64,000 nt of DNA, from NCBI RefSeq assembly GCF_017753665.1, contig NZ_CP072524.1:2480001-2544000 (forward strand). The letters run 5' to 3'. Shown here in pieces: positions 24,839 to 33,290 of the stretch; position 1 is the first letter of the stretch; the number at the start of each line of letters is the position of its first letter. Below the pieces are notes generated by a model that saw nothing but the letters and a program-made list of their open reading frames with translations, was not told the DNA's origin and ran no database searches. The DNA comes from Neisseria sicca (GTDB taxonomy: Bacteria > Pseudomonadota > Gammaproteobacteria > Burkholderiales > Neisseriaceae). The position numbers were made by a program, and so were the translations under genes.

Positions 24839-27529
24839 TTATCCGAGCTTTGCTTCTTCGCCGAACACTTCCCGCCACAATTTCCTGACATTGCCGTAAT
24901 GGGACAGCAATTCGTCGGTTACTTCGGTTTTTTCCGCGTCGCGCAGTTTGGTGTTGTGCTGCTGCTGGCGGTAGAAGCGGTAGGCGGTGCGGCTTTGTTC
25001 GGCGAGGGTTTTGTCGATGAGGCCGCAGTCGGCGGCGATGTTCAAGAGGGCGATGTTGCCGTAGTTGTCGAGGAGTTGCGGATATTTTCGGGCATGGGCA
25101 AGGATGAGGTATTGGACGATAAATTCGACGTCGACCACGCCGCCGCGCGCGTATTTGACGTTGTTGTCAACTGGCGGATGGGTGGGGAACATTTTTTCGC
25201 GCATTTCGATGATTTCGCCTGCCAAGGCGGTTTGGTCGCGTTCGGCGGTGAGGATTTCGGTGCGGATGCGGTCGAAGGCCGTCTGAATTTCGGGTGTGCC
25301 GCAGATGAAGCGGGCGCGGGTGAGGGACTGGTGTTCCCATGTCCATGCGTTTTCGCGCTGGTATTTTTCGAAGGCGGCGATGCTGTGGGCGAGGAAGCCG
25401 GCGTCGCCGTTGGGGCGCAGGCGCAGGTCGGTTTCGTAGAGGCTGCCTGCGCCGGTGGCGGCGGATAGCCAGTTGGTCAGGCGGCGGGCGAGGCGGCTGT
25501 ACACGTCGCCTGCGTCGGGATGGGGATCGTCGTAGAGGTAGACGAGGTCGAGGTCGGAGGCGTAGCCGAGTTCTTTGCCGCCGAGTTTGCCGTAGCCGAC
25601 GACGGCGAATTGCGGGGTGTCGCGGTGTTTTTTGGGCATGTCCGCCCATGCGCACGGCAGGGCGGCGGCGAGGATGGTGTCGGCGAGGTCGGAGAGTTGG
25701 TCGGAGAGGGATTCTACGGTCCACAGTCCGGCGAGGTCTTGGACGGCGAGGCGGAAGACTTGGGCGTGTTGGAAGCGGCGCAGGGTGTCCATTTGCGCTT
25801 CGGTGTCGCCGCCGCAGGCTTTGAGGTCGTCTGAAAGGGCGGTGGCGAGGGCTTGCCAGTCGAACGCGGTATCCAAAAGCTGCGCGCTGATGAGTTCGTC
25901 CAGCAGAATCGGGTATTTGCTCAGATACGCCGCCACCCATGAGCTTTGGCTCATAATCTGCGCCAGTTGCGCCAAGGTTTGCGGATGTTCGTTGAGGAAG
26001 GCGAGATAGGCGGAGCGGCGGCTGATGTTTTCGAGGAAGTCAAACAGCCGCATCAGCGTATCGGTCGGGTTGTTTTGCTCGGCCGCCGCCTGTACCAACA
26101 GCGGCACAATGGCGTCAAAACGCGGCTGGGCGTGTGCGGAAAGGTGGCGGTATTTATGGCCGTGCCGGATTTGGTCGAGCCTTGCGACGATGGTTTCGGC
26201 ATCGAACCCGTGTTCTTTCAGACGACCTTGCCGCTCTTCTTCGTCGGGTTTGTCCTGCCATGCCCACTGCCATTCGCTGTTGTCCTGTGTTTGCTCTTCG
26301 GGTTCGCTCAAAATTTCGTTGAACAACTGATTGACCTTGTTACGATGAACGTTGAGGTCGTCTGAAAAGGCGGCGTAGCTGTCGAAACCCATGCTTTCGG
26401 CGAGCAGTTGCTGCTGTTCGGGCGAGGCGGGCAGGGTTTGGGTTTGCTGGTCGTCCCAGTATTGCAGGCGGTGTTCGACGTCGCGCAGGAAGCGGTAGGC
26501 GGCAAGCAGGGTTTCGACGTTTTCAGACGGCATGATGCCCAATTCGGCAAGTTTCATCAGCGTTTCCTGCGTGCCTTTCAGTTGCAGAGCGCGCATTTGT
26601 CCGCCGCGTATCATTTGGAAAATTTGGGCGATAAATTCGACTTCGCGGATGCCACCTGCGCCGAGTTTGATGTTGTCCGCCATGCCTTTTTTACTGACTT
26701 CGCTGCGGATTTGGCGGTGCAGGTTGCGCATCGCTTCATACGCGCTGTAATCCAGATATTTTCGGAACACAAAAGGGCGCACCAGCGCTTTGATGTCGTT
26801 CGGATATGGCGTAACCACGCGGCCTTTGCACCATGCGTAGCGTTCCCATTCGCGTCCCTGCGTAATCAAATATTGCTCCAGCGCAGTTTCGCTCAATACC
26901 AGCGCGCCGGAATCGCCGTCCGGCCGCAGCCGCATATCAACGCGGAACACCTGTCCGTCGGCGGTGATGTCGTTCAGCAGCGCAATCAGTTTCTGCCCGA
27001 CTTTGGTGAAAAATTCCTGATTACCGCGTTCGCGCCTGCCGTCGGTGTCGCCCGATTCGGGATAGACGAAAATCAAATCGATGTCGGAAGACACGTTCAA
27101 CTCATAGCCGCCCGCCTTGCCCATCGCCACCACGCTCAAATGTTGCGGCGATTTGGTATAACGTCCGATCGGCGTGCCGTACATGTCCCGATAATAGGCG
27201 TAGGCGAAATCCAGCGCGGTATTGACGGCAAAATCGGCAAACAGCGTAATCGTGCGGGTTACTTCGTTCAAATCGCTGATGCGGTTTATATCGCGCACGA
27301 TAATCTGCGACACCACATAACGGCGCAACTCGCGCAACTGCCGCGCCAATTCTTCCTCGTTTTCTTCCGCGCGGATTTTGTCCCAGTCGGCAAAGGCTTG
27401 GAAATCTGCTTCAGTCAAAACCTTGTCCAGCATGGGCAGGAAGATTTCGGGCTTGAGTTTGCCGTTGTCGAGCTGGCGGGCAAGGAAGAGGGAATGGCGG
27501 CGGGCGGTGTCGAGGCGGTTGTCGGACAT
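24839..27529 (-). CDS. glnE: Bifunctional glutamine synthetase adenylyltransferase/deadenylase
   Basis: An 896-residue enzyme that adds or removes AMP on glutamine synthetase in response to PII and glutamine. Two nucleotidyltransferase domains are visible: N-terminal deadenylase with SSDIDLIFVYPES and GAGGIREVEFIAQIFQ, and C-terminal adenylyltransferase with YASDLDLVYLYDDP and ARGGVVDVEFIVQYL, each followed by helical bundles. Length agrees with the family. The start at 27529 lies about 20 bp inside a degenerate Correia element's flank. The codon use is GC-rich and makes long antisense frames that are not genes. Confidence 0.96.
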   Translation of the reverse strand: MSDNRLDTARRHSLFLARQLDNGKLKPEIFLPMLDKVLTEADFQAFADWDKIRAEENEEELARQLRELRRYVVSQIIVRDINRISDLNEVTRTITLFADFAVNTALDFAYAYYRDMYGTPIGRYTKSPQHLSVVAMGKAGGYELNVSSDIDLIFVYPESGDTDGRRERGNQEFFTKVGQKLIALLNDITADGQVFRVDMRLRPDGDSGALVLSETALEQYLITQGREWERYAWCKGRVVTPYPNDIKALVRPFVFRKYLDYSAYEAMRNLHRQIRSEVSKKGMADNIKLGAGGIREVEFIAQIFQMIRGGQMRALQLKGTQETLMKLAELGIMPSENVETLLAAYRFLRDVEHRLQYWDDQQTQTLPASPEQQQLLAESMGFDSYAAFSDDLNVHRNKVNQLFNEILSEPEEQTQDNSEWQWAWQDKPDEEERQGRLKEHGFDAETIVARLDQIRHGHKYRHLSAHAQPRFDAIVPLLVQAAAEQNNPTDTLMRLFDFLENISRRSAYLAFLNEHPQTLAQLAQIMSQSSWVAAYLSKYPILLDELISAQLLDTAFDWQALATALSDDLKACGGDTEAQMDTLRRFQHAQVFRLAVQDLAGLWTVESLSDQLSDLADTILAAALPCAWADMPKKHRDTPQFAVVGYGKLGGKELGYASDLDLVYLYDDPHPDAGDVYSRLARRLTNWLSAATGAGSLYETDLRLRPNGDAGFLAHSIAAFEKYQRENAWTWEHQSLTRARFICGTPEIQTAFDRIRTEILTAERDQTALAGEIIEMREKMFPTHPPVDNNVKYARGGVVDVEFIVQYLILAHARKYPQLLDNYGNIALLNIAADCGLIDKTLAEQSRTAYRFYRQQQHNTKLRDAEKTEVTDELLSHYGNVRKLWREVFGEEAKLG

Positions 27530-27562
27530 TTCGGATTCCGTTTGGAAAGATGGCGGGAATGG

Positions 27563-27632
27563 TAGAGTGGATTAACTTTAAATCAGGACAGGGCGAGGTA
27601 ATGCCGTACCGGTTTAAAGTCAAGGCACTATA
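27563..27632. repeat. Degenerate Correia element
   Basis: TAGAGTGGATTAACTTTAAA at the left and AAGTCAAGGCACTATA at the right are mutated versions of the Correia ends; the interior has the same short deleted form as 19655 and 24548 (GGCGAGGTAATGCCGTACCG). It lies in the glnE-dapD divergent region and may carry part of either promoter. Confidence 0.65.
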
Positions 27633-27646
27633 TCATAGCAATCTTG

Positions 27647-27688
27647 GAGGTCATCTGAAACAGCAAAACACCTTTCAGACGACCTTTG
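27647..27688. other. Paired uptake sequences upstream of dapD
   Basis: GAGGTCATCTGAAA and TTTCAGACGACCTTT form an imperfect inverted pair between divergent glnE and dapD. There is no converging gene to terminate, so its role is mainly DNA uptake or structural. Confidence 0.5.
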
Positions 27689-27788
27689 CAAAAGCTGACG
27701 GCAAAGCGTTTACATGGCAAAATACCGCCTGTTTGCGGGTCATCCGAATTTTTCAGACGACCTTTTACCCTCTTCAAAAGGAATCCCC

Positions 27789-28610
27789 ATGTCTTTGCAA
27801 AACATCATCGAAACCGCCTTTGAAAACCGCGCGGACATCACCCCGACCACCGTTACCCCCGAAGTCAAAGAAGCCGTGTTGGAAACCATCCGCCAACTCG
27901 ATTCAGGCAAATTGCGCGTCGCCGAACGCTTGGGCATAGGCGAGTGGAAAGTCAACGAATGGGCGAAAAAAGCCGTCCTGCTTTCCTTCCGCATCCAAGA
28001 CAACGAAGTCCTCAACGACGGCGTGAACAAATACTTCGACAAAGTGCCGACCAAGTTTGCCGACTGGTCTGAAGACGAATTCCGCGCTGCCGGTTTCCGC
28101 GCCGTACCCGGTGCCGTTGCGCGCCGCGGCAGCTTTGTTGCTAAAAACGTCGTTTTGATGCCGTCTTATGTCAACATCGGCGCATACGTTGACGAAGGCG
28201 CGATGGTCGATACTTGGGCGACCGTCGGTTCTTGCGCCCAAATCGGTAAAAACGTCCACTTGAGCGGCGGCGTCGGCATCGGCGGCGTACTCGAACCCCT
28301 GCAAGCCAGCCCGACCATCATTGAAGACAACTGTTTCATCGGCGCGCGTTCCGAAATCGTCGAAGGCGTGATTGTCGAAGAAGGCAGCGTGATTTCCATG
28401 GGCGTGTTCATCGGACAATCCACCAAAATCCTCGACCGCACCACCGGCGAAATCTACCAAGGCCGCGTACCGGCAGGCTCGGTTGTCGTGTCCGGCAGCA
28501 TGCCTTCCAAAGACGGCAGCCACAGCCTTTACTGCGCCGTCATCGTCAAACGCGTGGACGCACAAACCCGCGCCAAAACCAGCGTGAACGAATTGCTGCG
28601 CGGTATTTAA
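27789..28610 (+). CDS. dapD: Tetrahydrodipicolinate N-succinyltransferase
   Basis: A 273-residue left-handed beta-helix acyltransferase of the lysine/diaminopimelate pathway, using succinyl-CoA. Hexapeptide-repeat stretches include VLMPSYVNIGAYVDEGAMVD, VGSCAQIGKNVHLSGGVGIG and EDNCFIGARSEIVEGVIVEE; PTTVTPEV lies near the N terminus. The ATG at 27789 has AAAAGGAA upstream; the open frame before it to 27714 reads through an uptake sequence and is not coding. Confidence 0.96.
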   Translation: MSLQNIIETAFENRADITPTTVTPEVKEAVLETIRQLDSGKLRVAERLGIGEWKVNEWAKKAVLLSFRIQDNEVLNDGVNKYFDKVPTKFADWSEDEFRAAGFRAVPGAVARRGSFVAKNVVLMPSYVNIGAYVDEGAMVDTWATVGSCAQIGKNVHLSGGVGIGGVLEPLQASPTIIEDNCFIGARSEIVEGVIVEEGSVISMGVFIGQSTKILDRTTGEIYQGRVPAGSVVVSGSMPSKDGSHSLYCAVIVKRVDAQTRAKTSVNELLRGI

Positions 28611-28696
28611 TCGGCAAACAGAAAAGGGGAGAGGTCGTCTGAAATAGCGCAAAACATAAATGTGTTTCAGGCAAATGGTTCCCTTGTTCGAATGGA

Positions 28697-28744
28697 AAGA
28701 GGTCGTCTGAAAACCGGATTTCGGGTTTTCAGACGACCTCTTTG
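28697..28744 (+). terminator. Paired-uptake-sequence terminator after dapD
   Basis: AAAGAGGTCGTCTGAAAACC and GGTTTTCAGACGACCTCTTT form a perfect 20-bp stem with a seven-base loop. Confidence 0.82.
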
Positions 28745-28933
28745 TTTACGATATGTGGCGATATTACGTTGTATGACTTAAGATAGAGAAGTCGAAAAAT
28801 ATAATTTAAAACAATATATTATCCTGTTTTTCTAGAATTGTTGTATGCAATCGCGTATAATTCTGCGATTAATTTGTTTAACGGTCGTATCAGACGCAGG
28901 CCGTCTGAAACCGGATACAGGAGCCCAATTACC

Positions 28934-29539
28934 ATGATGACCTTATATTCAGGCATTACCTGCCCGTTCAGCCATCGCTGCCGTTTCGTGTTGTACGAAA
29001 AAGGCATGGATTTTGAAATCAAAGATGTCGATATTTTCAACAAACCCGAAGACCTTGCCGTCATGAATCCGTACAATCAAGTACCTGTTTTGGTTGAACG
29101 CGACCTCATCTTGCACGAGTCCAACATCATCAATGAATATATCGACGAACGTTTCCCGCATCCGCAACTGATGCCCGGCGATCCCGTGATGCGCGGACGC
29201 GGGCGTTTGGTGTTGTTCCGCATGGAAAAAGAATTGTTCAACTACGTTCATGTTTTGGAAAACCCCAACGCGACCAACAAAGAACAGGCTAAAGCGCGCG
29301 AAGCCATCGGTAACGGGCTGACAATGCTGGCTCCTGCTTTTGCGAAGAGCAAATACATCCTCGGCGAAGATTTTTCTATGATTGACGTAGCGCTGTCTCC
29401 CTTGTTGTGGCGGCTTGATCATTACGACATCAAACTCGGCAAATCCGCCGCACCTTTGTTGAAATACGCCGAGCGCATTTTCCAACGCGAGGCCTTCATC
29501 GAAGCGCTGACGCCCGCCGAGAAAGCCATGCGCCGATAA
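28934..29539 (+). CDS. sspA: Stringent starvation protein A (glutathione S-transferase fold)
   Basis: A 201-residue RNA-polymerase-associated protein. The N-terminal thioredoxin-like domain (MMTLYSGITCPFSHRCRFVL, then NPYNQVPVLVERDLILHESN) is followed by a helical C-terminal domain. SspA homologues bind sigma70 holoenzyme and alter transcription under stress. The ATG at 28934 is preceded by CAGGAG; the longer frame from 28838 lacks support. It is followed 19 bp on by sspB, the standard two-gene operon. Confidence 0.93.
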   Translation: MMTLYSGITCPFSHRCRFVLYEKGMDFEIKDVDIFNKPEDLAVMNPYNQVPVLVERDLILHESNIINEYIDERFPHPQLMPGDPVMRGRGRLVLFRMEKELFNYVHVLENPNATNKEQAKAREAIGNGLTMLAPAFAKSKYILGEDFSMIDVALSPLLWRLDHYDIKLGKSAAPLLKYAERIFQREAFIEALTPAEKAMRR

Positions 29540-29558
29540 GCTTCCGAAAGGAGATACC

Positions 29559-29975
29559 ATGACGACTTCGACCAAACCCTATCTGCTTCGTGCCTTATAT
29601 GAATGGTGTACGGACAATGGCCAAACGCCGCATCTGGTCGTTTGGGTTAACGAACATACCCGCGTACCCATGCAATATGTCCGCGACAATGAAATCGTAC
29701 TGAATATTGGCCCGACCGCCAGCCATAATCTGAATATCGATAACGATTGGATCAGCTTTTCCGCCCGTTTCGGCGGGGTGGCGCACGATATTTGGATTCC
29801 CGTCGGCCATGTTATCAGCATCTTCTCCCGCGAAAGCGGGGAGGGGATGGGGTTCGAAGTCGAGCCTTACGAAGCGGATGCTTCCGGTAATGAGTCGCAG
29901 CAGGAGCCGGCGGCAGATAAGCCGACTGACAGCGGGCCTGCCAAGTCGGGCAAGGTATTGAAGTTCGTCAAATAA
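29559..29975 (+). CDS. sspB: ClpXP protease specificity-enhancing factor SspB
   Basis: A 138-residue adaptor that tethers SsrA-tagged and other substrates to ClpXP. The folded part (residues ~5-110: KPYLLRALYEWCTDNGQTPH, VLNIGPTASHNLNI) is followed by an acidic flexible linker and a C-terminal ClpX-binding tail (KSGKVLKFVK). A strong AAAGGAG precedes the ATG. Second gene of the sspA-sspB operon. Confidence 0.94.
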   Translation: MTTSTKPYLLRALYEWCTDNGQTPHLVVWVNEHTRVPMQYVRDNEIVLNIGPTASHNLNIDNDWISFSARFGGVAHDIWIPVGHVISIFSRESGEGMGFEVEPYEADASGNESQQEPAADKPTDSGPAKSGKVLKFVK

Positions 29976-29979
29976 AACG

Positions 29980-30015
29980 AAAGGTCGTCTGAAAGTAGAT
30001 TTCAGACGACCTTTT
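29980..30015 (+). terminator. Paired-uptake-sequence terminator after sspB
   Basis: AAAGGTCGTCTGAAA and TTTCAGACGACCTTTTT form a stem with a five-base loop and a T tail, 4 bp after the sspB stop. Confidence 0.85.
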
Positions 30016-30058
30016 TACTGATACGCATGATCTTTCAGGTTAGGTTCTTTGGGGAGGA

Positions 30059-30556
30059 TTACGTTATCTGTTTGCCCAAGATGACCACATCCGCTTCAAA
30101 TGTTTCCAAATCGCACACTGCGGGCAATCTGCCCCATTCTTGAAAACCGAACGAGTGGAAAAGATGCAGGCTGGGGTGGTTGTGTCCGAAAATCACGGCC
30201 AAAACGTTTTTAATACCCAAGGAGGGCGCACGCTCCAGCATATTGCGTAGCAGGATTTTACCCACGCCGACCCCGCGCATATTGTGTCGGACATAAATAC
30301 TGATTTCCGCGCTGATGTGAAACGCGTGGCGCGGATAATAATCGCTGAAGCTGCCCCATGCCAGCAATTCGCCGCTATGGTTTTTCAAGACATAAAGCGG
30401 GCGTTTGCCGGAATGTGATTCAAACCAAGGCTTACGGGTTTCGATGCTGACGGGCGATAAATCGGCGGTGGATTGGCGCGCTTCAATCGTACTGTTGTAG
30501 ATTTCGACAATGTCGGGCAGGTCTTCTGTTTTTGCCGGAGTAATCGTGTATTCCAT
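30059..30556 (-). CDS. GNAT-family N-acetyltransferase
   Basis: A 165-residue acetyl-CoA-dependent acetyltransferase of the phosphinothricin-acetyltransferase type: MEYTITPAKTEDLPDIVEIY at the N terminus, SIYVRHNMRGVGVGKILLRN as the acetyl-CoA-binding motif A, and LHLFHSFGFQEWG near the end. The substrate is unknown. Transcribed left, 18 bp after the isochorismatase-like gene, so the two probably form an operon. Confidence 0.87.
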   Translation of the reverse strand: MEYTITPAKTEDLPDIVEIYNSTIEARQSTADLSPVSIETRKPWFESHSGKRPLYVLKNHSGELLAWGSFSDYYPRHAFHISAEISIYVRHNMRGVGVGKILLRNMLERAPSLGIKNVLAVIFGHNHPSLHLFHSFGFQEWGRLPAVCDLETFEADVVILGKQIT

Positions 30557-30574
30557 TTTCAGACGACCTGCCGG

Positions 30575-31108
30575 CTATTGGATGAGTTTGGAAATGGTTT
30601 TAAAGGCAGGATGTTTCGCATCACCCATCAGGTTGAATAATAGACTCTCAACGTTGGATACGGCGGCTCCGGCAGTAAGCATCTGCTGCAAGGCATTGTC
30701 TTTGTTAAGCGGGTTTCTGGAGGTGGTACATTCGTAAGGGATGTGGACGCGGATATTGTGCTTGAGCAAGTCCAAGGTCGTCTGAAGCATACAGATGTGC
30801 GCTTCCGCACCGATTAAGATGATGTTTTCGATTTGTTTCTCTTTCAGAATGGCCATGACTTCGGGTGATGCGGCGGAAAAACGGGTTTTTTCGAATATCG
30901 GCGTATTGTGCAGAAGCAGGGATATGGCGGAAACCGTTTTACCCAAACCTTTTGGATATTGTTCCGTTGCTGCAAACGGTATGTTTAGAGCCGACAAACC
31001 TTGCAGCAGGATGCGGCAATGTTCGATCATTTGTTCACTGCCGTGCAATGCGGGCAGCAGGCGTTCCTGAATATCGACAATCAGGCAAAGCGTATTTTCC
31101 GTGTTCAT
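30575..31108 (-). CDS. Isochorismatase-family (YcaC-like) hydrolase
   Basis: A 177-residue cysteine hydrolase. The catalytic triad is visible as Asp in CLIVDIQERLLP, Lys in IFEKTRFSA and Cys in IGAEAHICMLQTTL. Related proteins hydrolyse small amide or ester compounds; no specific substrate can be assigned. An uptake sequence lies ahead of the start. Followed 18 bp on by the GNAT gene. Confidence 0.87.
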   Translation of the reverse strand: MNTENTLCLIVDIQERLLPALHGSEQMIEHCRILLQGLSALNIPFAATEQYPKGLGKTVSAISLLLHNTPIFEKTRFSAASPEVMAILKEKQIENIILIGAEAHICMLQTTLDLLKHNIRVHIPYECTTSRNPLNKDNALQQMLTAGAAVSNVESLLFNLMGDAKHPAFKTISKLIQ

Positions 31109-31310
31109 TTGAATTTCCTTTCAGACGACCTTGGGAAGAGGTTGTTTGTGTATATGCTGCATCAAAACGGTAAAAGTACTTAAAGTCTGTTTATTTTAAG
31201 AAAAACAAGTGGGAAAGGTAAGACGGTCGGTCAAACTGTTCTGTATTATACAAAGGCTTTTCTAAGAAGAGCCAATTAAAACAACTTACATATCACACGG
31301 AGGTAATACT

Positions 31311-31559
31311 ATGGGATGGATCGTTACGATTATTATCGGTTTCATCGTTGGTGCTTTGGCAAAATTCCTGCATCCGGGTAAGGAAAATTTCGGATTCATT
31401 ATGACGACTCTGTTGGGTATTGGCGGGTCGGCGTTGGCAGGATTTGTGGGGCAAAAATTAGGTTGGTATCACGTGGGTGAACCTGCCGGATGGATTGCCT
31501 CAACCATTTTCGCCGTAATCATTTTGGCGGTTTATACACGGTTTTTGAAAAACCGCTAA
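31311..31559 (+). CDS. GlsB/YeaQ/YmgE-family small membrane protein
   Basis: An 82-residue protein of the transglycosylase-associated family with three hydrophobic segments (WIVTIIIGFIVGALAKFL, TLLGIGGSALAGFVG, WIASTIFAVIILAVYTRF). The family is often stress-induced; function unknown. GGAGG lies 9 bp before the ATG. Hairpins follow at 31576-31601 and 31618-31672. Confidence 0.9.
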   Translation: MGWIVTIIIGFIVGALAKFLHPGKENFGFIMTTLLGIGGSALAGFVGQKLGWYHVGEPAGWIASTIFAVIILAVYTRFLKNR

Positions 31560-31617
31560 TCTGATATAGATGATTAAAGCAGGCCGGAATATCGGTCTGC
31601 ATTTAGGATTGAAATGG

Positions 31618-31672
31618 AAAAGCCCATGTTGTTATTTCCCGTACAAGCGGGAACGGCAGCTTGGGCTTTTTG
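31618..31672 (+). terminator. Long terminator hairpin after the YmgE-type gene
   Basis: AAAAGCCCA and TGGGCTTTTT bracket an imperfect stem including TTTCCCG and CGGGAA. The inner part resembles a degenerate dRS3-like repeat. A smaller hairpin (GCAGGCCG...CGGTCTGC) lies just before. Confidence 0.65.
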
Positions 31673-31733
31673 GTTTGAACTTTATATATTTGAAAGAAAA
31701 ATGGGGGTATAGATAATGGAACAATATAAAAAG

Positions 31734-31766
31734 TAAAAGACCTGCATATTTTATGCAGGTCTTTTA
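31734..31766 (-). terminator. Terminator of the tRNA-Pro/Arg/His transcript
   Basis: AAAAGACCTGCATA and TATGCAGGTCTTTT are perfectly inverted with a four-base loop, immediately downstream of the leftward tRNA-His gene. Confidence 0.82.
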
Positions 31767-31769
31767 TTT

Positions 31770-31845
31770 TGGGGTGGCTGATGGGGCTCGAACCCACGAC
31801 AACTGGAATCACAATCCAGGGCTCTACCAACTGAGCTACAGCCAC
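31770..31845 (-). tRNA. tRNA-His (anticodon GTG)
   Basis: 76 nt including encoded CCA; acceptor GTGGCTG/CAGCCAC, discriminator C, and the next base (31846) gives the extra G-1 typical of tRNA-His. The anticodon stem-loop is CTGGATTGTGATTCCAG, anticodon GTG. Last of three leftward tRNAs. Confidence 0.96.
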
Positions 31846-31861
31846 CGTAAAACTAAAATTT

Positions 31862-31938
31862 TGGCACGCCCGACAGGAATCGAACCTGTAACCCCCGACT
31901 TAGAAGGTCGGTGCTCTATCCGGTTGAGCTACGGGCGC
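31862..31938 (-). tRNA. tRNA-Arg (anticodon TCT)
   Basis: 77 nt including CCA; acceptor GCGCCCG/CGGGCGT, T loop TTCGATT, anticodon stem-loop CGACCTTCTAAGTCG with anticodon TCT. Middle gene of the cluster. Confidence 0.96.
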
Positions 31939-31965
31939 TCATGCCGATTCGTGCTAAAGCATTAT

Positions 31966-32043
31966 TGGTCGGGGCGGTGGGATTCGAACTCACGACCCTC
32001 TGCTCCCAAAGCAGATGCGCTAACCGGGCTGCGCTACGCCCCG
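31966..32043 (-). tRNA. tRNA-Pro (anticodon TGG)
   Basis: 78 nt including CCA; acceptor CGGGGCG/CGCCCCG, anticodon stem-loop TCTGCTTTGGGAGCAGA with anticodon TGG, T loop TTCGAAT. First of three leftward tRNAs; the promoter lies to the right, within 32044-32283. Confidence 0.96.
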
Positions 32044-32283
32044 ACTTGAAGAGTGAAACTATACAGATAGGTTTGTAAAAGGTCAACTGTATTTTTAAGT
32101 TTGTTTTTATTTCTTGTCCTATCTTTTTATTTTTTATTAAGATTTATTTTTATGAGTATGCCAGGAAATAGAATGAGAATATGAGTTTGAATGTGCAGGA
32201 ATGTGGTTTTACGGGGTGTGTCAAACCGGTTTAAAAATGCGATAATCGCCGATATTGTTCATTTTGATTGGGAAGGAAGGTTT

Positions 32284-33135
32284 ATGGCTGCACAATTAAT
32301 CAACGGTAAAGAGGTGTCGGTCAAAAGACTGGCAAAAGTTGCCGAAGCGGTGGTAAAGCGTCAGGAAGATGGTTTGCGCGAACCTTGTTTGGCGGTCATT
32401 TTGGTGGGTAATGATCCTGCCAGTGCGGTATATGTCCGCAATAAAAAGCTGGCTTGCGAAAAATGCGGTATCCGTTCTTTGTCTTATGAGCTGTCTGAAT
32501 CGACTTCCCAAGAAGAGTTGTTGGATTTGGTCGGGCGATTAAATGAGGATGATGCTGTGGACGGTATTTTGGTGCAGCTTCCGTTGCCGGCACATATCAA
32601 CAGTCAGGCCGTTCTGGAAAATATTGTTCCACATAAGGATGTGGACGGCTTCCATCCTTACAATATAGGACGGCTGGTGGTGAAAATGCCGCTGATGCGA
32701 CCATGTACGCCCAAAGGCGTAATGACGCTTTTGGAAGAATACGGGGTCGATTCAAAAGGGAAAAAAGCGGTTGTTGTCGGCGCTTCAAATATTGTAGGCA
32801 GACCTCAGGCTTTGGAACTATTGTTGGCACGCGCGACGGTAACGGTATGCCACAGCGCGACGCAGAATCTTGCTGATGAAGTGGCTGCGGCGGATATTTT
32901 GGTCGTTGGCGTGGGTATCCCGAATTTTGTTAAAGGCAGTTGGATTAAGCCCGGTGCGGTTGTGATTGATGTCGGTATTAACCGTTTGGAAGATGGCAGT
33001 TTGTGCGGTGATGTGGAGTTTGATGTGGCAAAAGAACGGGCTGGCATGATTACCCCTGTTCCCGGTGGCGTTGGCCCGATGACGATTGCGACGCTTTTGG
33101 AAAATACCTTGCACGCGGCTGCACTGCATGACTGA
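32284..33135 (+). CDS. folD: Methylenetetrahydrofolate dehydrogenase/cyclohydrolase
   Basis: A 283-residue bifunctional enzyme interconverting 5,10-methylene-, methenyl- and 10-formyl-tetrahydrofolate with NADP. Motifs: VGNDPASAVYVRNKKLACEK with the catalytic Lys, DGILVQLPLPAHI, and PVPGGVGPMTIATLLENT near the C terminus; the NADP site is VVVGASNIVGRP. ATG 32284 follows GGAAGGAAGG; the longer frame from 32191 is unlikely. Convergent with rfbA. Confidence 0.96.
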   Translation: MAAQLINGKEVSVKRLAKVAEAVVKRQEDGLREPCLAVILVGNDPASAVYVRNKKLACEKCGIRSLSYELSESTSQEELLDLVGRLNEDDAVDGILVQLPLPAHINSQAVLENIVPHKDVDGFHPYNIGRLVVKMPLMRPCTPKGVMTLLEEYGVDSKGKKAVVVGASNIVGRPQALELLLARATVTVCHSATQNLADEVAAADILVVGVGIPNFVKGSWIKPGAVVIDVGINRLEDGSLCGDVEFDVAKERAGMITPVPGGVGPMTIATLLENTLHAAALHD

Positions 33136-33154
33136 ATGATATAAATTGTTATGG

Positions 33155-33216
33155 AAAAGCCGAGCCGGAATACACGGGAGGGATACGGTATCCCGCGTGT
33201 TCCGGCTTGGCTTTTT
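33155..33216 (+). terminator. Long hairpin terminator after folD
   Basis: AAAAGCC-AGCCGGAA at the left and TTCCGGCT-GGCTTTTT at the right, with CACG/CGTG inside, form a long imperfect stem ending in a T run. Confidence 0.75.
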
Positions 33217-33227
33217 GATGTCGTGGT

Positions 33228-33290
33228 AAAGGTCGTCTGAAATCAGTTGGTACATGATTGTCCCTTACGATTTCAGACGACCTTTTTTCA
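33228..33290 (-). terminator. Paired-uptake-sequence terminator at the end of rfbA
   Basis: AAAGGTCGTCTGAAAT and ATTTCAGACGACCTTTTTT form a stem around a 26-base loop; its right arm abuts the rfbA stop codon at 33288. Confidence 0.72.

Noticed and set aside
26408..27565. 385-codon open frame antisense to glnE
   Set aside because: glnE shows complete conserved motifs on the other strand; the antisense product has no recognisable features.
31618..31672. Possible dRS3 repeat (TTTCCCGTACAAGCGGGAAC)
   Set aside because: The outer ATTCCC/GGGAAT bases do not match; it is better explained as a terminator stem.
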